Shown here piece after piece: positions 56,150 through 64,000 of a stretch of 64,000 bases of DNA. Position numbers and translations under genes: made by a program. This DNA comes from Henckelia pumila (taxonomy: Eukaryota; Streptophyta; Magnoliopsida; Lamiales; Gesneriaceae), in NCBI RefSeq assembly GCF_033568475.1, contig NC_133122.1, positions 140,809,402-140,873,401 on the forward strand, written 5' to 3'. Each line of letters begins with the position of its first letter. Position 1 is the first letter of the stretch. A model generated the notes under the pieces. That model saw only the letters and a program-made list of their open reading frames with translations. It did not search any database and was not told the DNA's origin.

Positions 56150-58309
56150 ATGTCAAATCGTGACGACCAGAGTTCTCATGGCAGTGTTGGTGGGCGTTGG
56201 GGTGATGCCGACTGGAAGCCTCGTCGAGAACGGCGTCATCGTCACCACGACGACGAGCGTTTCACTGTGCGTTGATTCTTAGCTATGGGTCCTAAGCCCT
56301 TAGTTGGAGGTGAGTCTCCGGAGGATGCGGAAAACTGGTTAGACCGCATGGAGACGACTTTTCAGACTTTCCAATGCACCGAGGAGCAGAAGATGGAGAC
56401 CCTTGGCTATCTTCTGGATGGGCGTGCGCGCAGGTGGTGGAGGTTTACTTCTGCACCTTTTGTTGCGGCGAGAGGAGTGGCCACCTGGGCCGAGTTCCGC
56501 ACAGCTTTCCAAAAGCGGTGTTTTCCTCCTGCACTCCGACATTCGAAGGCGGGCGAGCTACTGAGTCTGCGACAGGGAGCCATGTCTATCGATGAGTATC
56601 AGCAGAGGTTCTTTGATCTGCTATCCTATTGCCCCGAGATTGCTGATAGCTTAGAGATGAAGTATAATCTGTTCCTTCAGGGCCTTAACCCTGAGATCCA
56701 TGACCGTGTGGCGGTTGGCGACGACATGTCCTACGAGGGTTTGGTGAGCCGTTGTCACCAGGCGGAGGACAGCATTCGGCGGAACAGGTCTTTTCCTTAG
56801 TCGAGGCCTGCTAGTTCTTTGGGTCCCCGTGCCCAAACTTTCAAGAAGTCTGGATCTTCCTCTTCCTCTGGTTCTGGAGGTGTTGTCCGTTACGGTAAGA
56901 AGGACAAGTGTGATCACTGTGGGAAGAACCATCCATCTGACAAGTGCCGTAGAGCTTCTGGAGCTTGTTTCCGTTGTGGAGAGACTGGTCATATCCGGAG
57001 AGATTGTCCACTGTCTGGGGGAGGCGGTTCTGGTTCTGGTTCAGGATCGGGTTCTCAGGCCACCGTACAGCAGAGGTCGCAGGGACAGTCTGTTGGGAGT
57101 TCTCATTTGAGGCCACGAGCTTCTGTCCAGGTGTTTGCCCTGAGACATGATCAGGCTGTGGAGGAGAATGAGAAAGTCATCGCAGGTACATTTTTGCTTT
57201 ATGGTATACCTGATCTTGTACTTATTGACACTGGTGCATCTCATTCCTTCATTTCTGCACGTTTTTTTAAGAGGCATAAGTTACCATGCATTGCACTAGA
57301 CGTAGTGATGTCTGTTTCTACTCCGACGGGCCAATCTGCTTTGGCTAAGCGTCTGGTGATGGGTTGCCCTTTAGAGTTCGAAGGGAACATTCTGTTAGCG
57401 AATCTCATGGTCCTGGCGATGGACGACTTTGATTGCATTTTGGGAATAGATATGTTGACTACCTATCGAGCTTCAGTGGACTGCTATCAGAGATTAGTAC
57501 GCTTTCATCCGGAGGGGAGCGAGAGCTGGTTTTTCTATGGTGAGGGAGCGCGACCCCCGATGCCTTTGGTATCAGCTTTGAGAGCCTGTCGAGCTCTGGA
57601 GTCTGGCGGGGAAGGCTACCTTATCTATGCAGTTGATTTGTCCGCTGAGAGTTTTGGGATAGAGAGCATTCCTGTTGTGGATGAATTTCCAGATGTATTT
57701 TCTGATGAGATTCCGGGTTTTCCTCCTGCTAGGGAAGTCGAGTTTGGCATAGAGTTGATGCCGGGTACTTCGCCTATTTCTAGAGCACCGTATCGTCTGG
57801 CTCCGTCAGAAATGCGTGAGTTAAAGAATCAGCTACAGGATCTTTTGGACAAGGGGTACATTCGTCCTAGTGTGTCTCCTTGGGGAGCTCCTGTTCTTTT
57901 CGTAAAGAAGAAGGATGGGTCGATGCGGCTGTGCATTGACTATCGGCAGCTGAATCGAGTCACTATGAAGAACAAGTATCCGTTGCCTCGTATTGATGAC
58001 TTGTTTGATCAGCTGCAGGGCACATCAGTTTACTCCAAGATTGACTTGAGATCTGGGTATCATCAGTTGAGAGTCCGTGATCAGGACGTAGCCAAGACTG
58101 CATTCCGTACTCGCTATGGGCATTACGAGTTCCTAGTGATGCCATTTGGTTTGACTAATGCGCCGGCTATATTCATGGATTTGATGAACCGTGTCTTCAG
58201 GGAGTACTTGGACAAGTTTGTCATGGTCTTCATTGACGACATCTTGGTGTATTCACGCAATACGAAAGAGCATGTTTCTCACTTGCGGTTGGTACTACAG
58301 ACTCTTTGA
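56150..58309 (+). pseudogene. Gypsy gag, protease and reverse transcriptase (first part)
   Basis: One reading frame with stops at 56273 (TGA), 56798 (TAG) and 58307 (TGA). Gag begins MSNRDDQSSHGSVGGRWGDA; the core runs MGPKPLVGGESPEDAENWLD to about 56800. Zinc knuckles [13 protein letters not shown] and [14 protein letters not shown] follow near 56910-57000, then a Gly/Ser linker. The protease has [12 protein letters not shown] (about 57220). Reverse transcriptase has [32 protein letters not shown] and the catalytic [10 protein letters not shown] (about 58228-58257). The frame shows no indels. Gag packages the RNA; reverse transcriptase makes cDNA. Stops prevent full synthesis here. Confidence 0.93.
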
Positions 58310-58609
58310 GATGAGCAGTTGTATGCCAAGCTGAGCAAGTGTGAGTTCTGGATGGATAGAGTGGTCTTTCTTGACCATATCATATCCAGGGAGGGGATTT
58401 CTGTTGATCCAAGCAAGATTGAAGCAGTACTTAATTGGTCGCGTCCGACGACAGTTGCTGAGATCCGTAGTTTTCTGGGTCTAACAGGGTATTATTGTCG
58501 CTTCATTCTGAACTTCTCTCAGTTAGCTCGACCGTTGACGCAGCTTACCCGCAAGGGTGTGGATTTCGAGTGGTCCTCCGAGTGCGAGGAGAATTTCCGT
58601 GAGATTTGA
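58310..58609 (+). pseudogene. Gypsy reverse transcriptase thumb and connection
   Basis: Same frame as its neighbours. [40 protein letters not shown] and [17 protein letters not shown] are the usual blocks after the catalytic site. A TGA at 58607, where a sense codon is expected, ends the piece. Confidence 0.92.
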
Positions 58610-60565
58610 CGGCGGTTGACTTCTGCGCCGGTGTTGGCATTACCTTCAGGATCTGGAGGGTATGTAGTTTACATGGATTCTTCTCTTCAGGGGTTAGGCT
58701 GTGTCCTGACTCAGAATGGGCATGTGATCGCATACGCTTCTAGACAGCTGAGACTTCACGAGGACAACTACCCAGTCCATGATTTGGAGTTAGCAGCCAT
58801 TGTGTTCGCTTTGAAGATCTGGCGTCATTATCTGTATGGCAAGAAATTTGAGATCTTCACCGACCATAAGAGTCTCAAGTATTTGTTCACTCAGGCGGAG
58901 TTGAACATGAGGCAGAGACGTTGGATGGACTTGCTTAAGGACTATGATTGCGAGATTAAGTACCATCCGGGAGCTGCTAATCTCACCGCTGATGCTTTGA
59001 GTCGCAAGGTGCGACTATCCGCACTTCAGACTTGTTCGATGTCTAGTGCGATCAGTGACTGTTGTACTTCAGGTTATACCTTCAAGCATAAGAAAGGTAT
59101 GCAGAGTATCCAGATGTTTGCGATATTATCTGAGCCAGCCTTGTATTCGCGGATCCGAGATGCTCAGATGTCTGATTCGAAGACCCAGCGTTTAGCTCGT
59201 CTAGCTAAAGAGGGTAGCTCGTCTGGATTTCATTATCAGTCAGATGGCTTTCTGTGTTTGTCTGGTAGGCTTGTGATTCCGCAGGATGAAGAGTTGCGAG
59301 AGGAGATTTTGTCTCAGGCACATCGCACTAAGTTGAGTATTCATCCTAGGAGCAACAAGATGTACAAGGATCTACGTACTCGTTTCTGGTGGAAGGGAAT
59401 GAAACGCAGTGTTTATCAGTTTGTTTCGAGATGTTTGGTATGTCAACAGGTCAAGGCAGAGCACCGACGACCTGGAGGATTGCTTCACAGTCTGCCTATT
59501 CCTGAATGGAAATGGGAGTTTATCACAATGGATTTTGTGACCCATTTGCCGGTATCCCCGAGGAACTGTGATGCTATCTGGGTTGTGGTGGACCGACTCA
59601 CCAAGTCAGCGCATTTCATTGCCTATAGCCGAGAGTACTCTGTGGATCGCATGGTACGGATGTACATTCAGGAGATCGTCCGACTTCATGGAGTGCCTGT
59701 GAGCATTGTCAGCGATCGGGACCCCAGGTTTACTTCTAGATTCTGGGGGAGTGTTCAGCGTGCGATGGGTACTACTCTCAGTTTGAGTACAGCCTATCAT
59801 CCGAAGACTGATGGTCAGTCAGAGCGCACTATCCGTACGTTAGAGGATATGCTTAGAGCATGCGTCATGGATTTTGGTTCAGCCTGGCAGGATCATTTGC
59901 CTTTGATCGAGTTCGCTTACAACAACAGCTATCATACTAGTATTGGGATGACACCTTTTGAGGCGTTGTATGGGCGACGTTGTCGTACTCCCCTCTTCTG
60001 GGAAGAAGTGGGGGAGAGACAGGCTGAGGGACCGGAGTTTATCCAGCAGGCGATAGATATTGTTGATCAAATCAAGAAACGGATTAAGACTGCACAGGAT
60101 CGTCAGGCCAGCTATGCTAATATCAAGCGTAGGCCTTTGCAGTTCGAGGTCGGGGAGAAAGTGTTTCTGAGAGTGTCACCTTTCCGCAAGATTCTCAGAT
60201 TTGGCCTTAAGGGCAAGTTGTCTCCCAGATTTATCGGTCCGTTTGAAATCTTGGAGAGCATTGGCGATTTGGCTTATCGACTAGCTTTGCCACCGCATCT
60301 ATCCAGTATTCACGACGTGTTCCACGTATCTCTGTTGCGACGGTATGTGGCGGATGAATCTCATATTCTGCAGCAGTCTGAGGTTCAGGTAGACAAGGAT
60401 TTGACTTATGTTGAGAAACCTCTTCGTATCCTTGATTATAAGGATAAGGTTTTACGGAACAAAGTCATTCCTTTGGTTTTAGTTCAGTGGCAGCGCCAAG
60501 GCACTGAGGAAGCTACTTGGGAGCTTGAGGACAGGATGCGTAAAGACCATCCAGAGTTGTTTTGA
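58610..60565 (+). pseudogene. Gypsy RNase H, integrase and chromodomain-like end
   Basis: RNase [51 protein letters not shown] and NLTADALSR. Integrase: HHCC zinc finger with H..H ([11 protein letters not shown]) and CLVCQQVK, then the DDE core [17 protein letters not shown] and [12 protein letters not shown]; the C-terminal GPF motif is in [13 protein letters not shown]. The final 50 residues ([35 protein letters not shown]) resemble the chromodomain end of Tekay-type elements, which is thought to guide integration to heterochromatin. This piece is open from 58610 to its natural stop. Confidence 0.93.
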
Positions 60566-60700
60566 TTTCATTCTTTAAGTTGTATTCAGTTGTAAACTCT
60601 GTAAACGTTTGATTTGAATAAAGAATGTTTCTGATTTCTGTATTTGCATTCGGTACTTAAGATCTGATTTCGAGGACGAAATATCTTAAGTGGGGGAGAA

Positions 60701-61992
60701 TGTAGTAGCCCGTAACCAAAATCAGTAATTGAGGAATTAATCATAATTACTTGGGTAGAGTTCGGAAGCTCCGATCAGGATCGGAAGCTCCGATCGATAT
60801 TACGTCAGGCATGACGTGTGGCAAGATCGGAAGCTCCGATCAGGACCGAAAGCTCCGATCACCCCTATCCGGAGTCAACAAGTGATATTTTGACACGTGG
60901 CAGATCAGGATCTTCGAAAGCTCCGATGGCAGGATCGGACGTTCCGATCGAGGTTCGGACGTTCCGATCAAGGATCGGAAGTTCCGATTGTTGTCTATAA
61001 ATAGAAAGCCGAGGCTTCACTTTCATTTGCCAATTCCGAGTTCTCCTTTCCATTCTAGTCCTTTTGGAGCTGTTCTAGTCTTCCTTGGCTTGGTCCGGAG
61101 GCCGACGAGGCGTTCGGTAGTCGTAGCGGAGTTGTGCCCAAGTTCTGGAGGCATCGACATCAAAGGGCTAACGACGGACGAGGGTATAGCTTTTGCTTCC
61201 TATAAATATTTAGGAGTATGCAATAGCTTAGTTAAGGTTTTTAGAGCAGTTTAATGATAGTAGTATCATTTGGCAGTGTAGAGCAGACTATAGGCGTGGA
61301 CCTAGAGTTGGTAGAGCTTGCACTATTTTGAGGTACGAAAGTACTGTTCGAGATATCCTGACTGAGTATGCATGTATTATGTGACTGCATGATTTATATT
61401 CCATGATATTATGCTGCATTCATTTGCATCTTGTTGTATCTCTTTCGAGATGTCTATTAGTAGGGTTGTACCCTATCCTGTTAGTGGATGGACTTCCATC
61501 GATTTGGGTCCGGCGTATCCACGGTTATCTCGGTATGGGAGCCACCTCCTGAAGCGACGGCATAGCGTGCTACATACCAGGGCCCGGTCTGTCTCTGTTA
61601 TCTGATCCTTGACCTCGAGTCTATAGGGAGTTTACTTTGCATGCATGTATACTCATACTCTCGCACTGAGCGTTTTATGCTCACGTCTCGTACTCTGTGT
61701 TTCTGGACACCCTATTCCATGGGGCAGGTTTGCGATTGGATGAGGAGGGTGGATCCAGGAGGGGCTAGTCAGTGGTTGGCCAGCTGGAGCTTCGCTTAGG
61801 TTTTATTACTGTTGTTTCGGGTTTATACAGCTATTCGATTTGGTTGTATATTATTGGATAAATTACAGATTCCTTTACTTGGGATTGTATAATGTTTATG
61901 GTTTCCGCAGTTTTATTCTGATATCTGTTTTATTAAGTTAATTGCATGCCTAAAGTTCTGTTTAGTAGGTGATCTGGGTAAGGGTCACTACA
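60701..61992 (+). repeat. 3' LTR of the Tekay-like element
   Basis: 1,292 bp. It also holds eight palindromic units, but one upstream unit of the 5' LTR is missing and an extra one (GATCGGAAGTTCCGATT) lies next to the TATA box at 60996-61003. Confidence 0.95.
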
Positions 61993-63176
61993 ATGGTAAA
62001 CTTAAGGATGAATAGAAATGCATTTGCACGATTGGGTTACTTGGTAACACATGTTGGAGGTTTAGTAGAGGGGAGATATGTGCATATTGAAGAGAAAGTC
62101 GCTATGTTCCTATCTATACTGGCCCATCACAAGAAAAATCGTGTGGTTGGTCATGACTATGTACGTAGTGGACATACCATCAACATATATTTCCATGAAG
62201 TTTTCCAATCAATACTCATGTTACATCCCCTACTACTGGTTAAACCGTCGCATGTTGATGACACTTGCATTAACGACAGTTTGAAATGGTTCAGGGTAAC
62301 TTCAGAATTTGTTTTCATTTCTTGTACAAAATATATAAGGATATATGAAAAAATAACCAATACATTGTGATTGTACAGGGATGTCTTGGTGCATTGGACG
62401 GAACATATATCAGTGTAAATGTACCGTCCATGGAAAAGGCACGATATAGAACAAGAAAAGATACAATTTCAATCAACGTTCTTGGGGTCTGCGATCGTGA
62501 CATGAAGTTCATCTATGCACTTACGGGGTGGGAGGGATCTGCAGTAGATTCGAGTGTTCTTCGCGATGCTTTGACCGATGACGATGTATTTAAAGTTCAT
62601 AAAGGTTCTTCACATTCTGAATTTCTTATCAATAAATTTGTTTACTGTACTCATACAACTTAAATGTTGGATCTGAAAATTATTATTCATAACCATACAT
62701 GTGCTGAAATAAATTTTTGGAATAATATTTAGGTTGCTATTATCTATGTGACAATGGATACGCCAACGTCGAGGGCTTTTTGACTCCTTACAGGTGAGTA
62801 CGTTACCATAGAGATGCTTGGAGAAACCGTGCAATTGGTCCCCAAAATTACAAGGAGTATTCAACTAGAGACACTCTGAAGCTCGAAATGTGATTGAAAG
62901 AGCCTTTGGTTTGCTGAAAAAATGATGGGCCATATTACGAAGCCTTCTTTCTATCCATTGAAAACACAAAAAAAAATCATCTTGGCTTGTATGTTGTTGC
63001 ATAACTTCATCAGGACTGAAATGCCCAATGATCACATTGAGGAATTGAACAACGAGGTTGTCAGTCCAAGCCATGAGTTGCAGGACGATTTCATCAACAG
63101 ATTTGAATCATCAGATTTATGGGACATATGGAGGGAAAATCTTGCAATGTCAATGTGGAATAATTATAATAACTAA
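61993..63176 (+). pseudogene. HARBI1-like transposase (DDE_Tnp_4), main part
   Basis: Exon 2 continues to 62295 with LVTHVGGL, EEKVAMFLSILAHHKKNRVV and a helix rich in hydrophobics. Intron 62296-62378 (GT..AG). Exon 3 (62379-62604): GCLGALDGTYISVNVPS carries the first catalytic Asp; RYRTRKDTISINVLGVCD and DMKFIYALTGWEGSAVDS follow. Intron 62605-62732. Exon 4: YYLCDNGYANVEGFL carries the second Asp, and ARNVIERAFGLLKK the Glu. In exon 4 a TGA follows LTPYR near 62794, a second TGA follows the LLKK block near 62924, and frameshifts occur. The final frame holds LACMLLHNFIRTEMPND and ends at 63174-63176. It would cut and join element ends; this copy is inactive. Confidence 0.88.
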
Positions 63177-63445
63177 ACTCAACTTGTACATAGTTCCGTA
63201 GTCATGTTTGAGTGAATGTACTGGTGGACATATATGTTGTTTAGTTTTTCAAACCTTTTAGAGCACTTGAAGGATTTGATGGTATTTTGTATTTGAATAT
63301 TTTAAGTGGATGAGTTTCTATTTAGAGGTTTATTTTTATGGTTGCAGTCATGTGTTTTCGGGTACTAAATTTATTAAGATGTGGATTCACCTTTGGATTT
63401 TATTTTATTTGGTAATAGGCCCACACTATCAACTAGTCTAGCATC
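63177..63445. other. Spacer between transposase and Myb/SANT gene
   Basis: Non-coding, T-rich; presumably holds the transposase 3' end and the promoter of the next gene. Confidence 0.6.
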
Positions 63446-64000
63446 ATGGACAGTAGAGAAACTGGTGAGAGTTGTGTTGGAAAGGGCAGGAAAACTGATA
63501 AGACAAGACGCACTTGGAGTGAACGTGAAGAAGAGGTTCTGATACAAGCACTTAAAGAAGTGTCCACTAAAGGTTGGAAAAGCGGCAATGGATTTCGGCT
63601 AGGGTAATTGGGCTTTCTGAAAAATCATTTGAAAGCAGCATTCCCTGAAGCAAATTTGCGTGAGAATCCCCATATTACTCAAAAGTTCACGTGTGGAAGA
63701 AACTGTATGGTGCATTGGTGGGCTTACTGACTAAAAGTGGAGTAGGATGAAATGACACCGAAAAGATAATTGAAGCTTCAATCGACGTGTGGGAAGGACT
63801 TATTAAGGTTGTTATTCCAAGTTATTGTCATTTCTGACTTTTTAATTAAAAAAATCATTTTATGGTCTCTTTTTCATACATAGGCAGACCACAATGTACG
63901 TACACTCAGATACAAGAGGTGGACTTATTACCACGACTGGACAGAAATATTTGGCAATGACCAGGCACACGGCGATAAACGTGATCACTTTGTCTCTACA
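63446..64000 (+). pseudogene. Harbinger Myb/SANT-like DNA-binding protein, damaged and cut by the window edge
   Basis: ATG at 63446 begins MDSRETGESCVGKGRKTDKT, followed by the SANT/Myb signature RRTWSEREEEVLIQALKEV, KGWKSGNGFRLG. A TAA stands where the family has Tyr, just before LGFLKNHLKAAFPEANLREN. A shift follows, then HVWKKLYGALVGLLTKSGVG, a TGA where Trp is expected, and NDTEKIIEASIDVWEGLIK. An intron begins at GTTGTT (63810) and ends near 63885; ADHNVRTLRYKRWTYYHDWT continues to the window edge. In Harbinger elements this partner binds element ends and recruits the transposase. Confidence 0.85.

Larger units (their letters stand above)
54792..61992 (+). mobile_element. Tekay-like Ty3/gypsy retrotransposon, nearly complete
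   Basis: 5' LTR 54792-56084, primer site 56089-56100, one gag-pol frame 56150-60565, polypurine tract AAGTGGGGGAGAA (60688-60700), 3' LTR 60701-61992. Flanked by ATGGT at 54787-54791 and 61993-61997. Gag-pol has the gypsy order protease, reverse transcriptase, RNase H, integrase and a C-terminal chromodomain-like end, indicating a chromovirus of the Tekay/Del type. The two LTRs differ at only a few bases apart from shifts in repeat units. It is the youngest large insertion in the window. Confidence 0.95.
53401..64000 (+). mobile_element. PIF/Harbinger DNA transposon, split by a gypsy element; right end outside the window
   Basis: Two Harbinger-type genes lie in the same direction: a HARBI1-like DDE transposase (exons at 53736, about 54745-54791 plus 61993-62295, 62379-62604 and 62733-63176) and a Myb/SANT-like DNA-binding protein (from 63446). 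The proposed left end, CGACACGTTTGGTTGG at 53401, follows TTA, the trinucleotide these elements duplicate, but the matching right end is outside the window. A 7.2-kb gypsy element (54792-61992) lies inside the transposase exon. Stops and frameshifts in both genes show it is dead. Confidence 0.78.

Overview
The window is nuclear DNA of a flowering plant, probably a eudicot. The evidence is spliced genes with GT..AG introns, a CBL-interacting protein kinase, a WEB-family coiled-coil protein, plant-type LTR retrotransposons, and very AT-rich spacers full of microsatellites and MITEs. I cannot name the species; the low GC, gene style and element mix would fit an asterid, but that is a weak inference.

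Only two host genes look intact: a two-exon WEB family gene (7135-9233, +) and an intronless CIPK14/CIPK11-like kinase (24757-26118, -). About 60% of the window is transposable-element DNA, and five elements are each split by another. (1) A Ty1/copia element (16205-23933, -) carries a 2.65 kb solo LTR in its gag. (2) A LINE (about 28405-33690, -) carries a 2.42 kb solo LTR between its zf-RVT and RNase H regions. (3) A Ty3/gypsy LTR plus gag (34076-43663, +) is split by a gag-protease-only Athila-type element (35773-42945). (4) A hAT element (48620-51086, -) is split by a solo LTR (48862-50413). (5) A PIF/Harbinger element (from about 53401 past the right edge) has its transposase split by a nearly complete Tekay-like gypsy element (54792-61992). 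Four of the five insertions have exact 5-bp target-site duplications or one with a single mismatch at both ends; the host reading frame or domain can be followed across each junction.

Layout: 1-830 looks like transferred mitochondrial DNA and abuts a decayed plant-mobile-domain gene (845-1215, -). 1216-6990 is AT-rich spacer with a hairpin cluster and four MITEs. Then come the WEB gene, a 7 kb spacer with further MITEs, the copia element, CIPK, LINE, nested gypsy/Athila, a copia relic, the hAT element, and the Harbinger/gypsy nest.

The most distinctive signals are the arrays of imperfect palindromes (core GATCGGAAGCTCCGATC) upstream of the TATA boxes of three related gypsy LTRs; the 1,471-codon gypsy gag-pol frame broken by four stop codons and no frameshift; the Athila derivative that lacks reverse transcriptase and integrase but carries a tandemly duplicated 3' region; and the run of perfect hairpins at 2847-3100. 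I found no evidence for a new host pathway or defence system. The unusual biology here is in the transposable elements.
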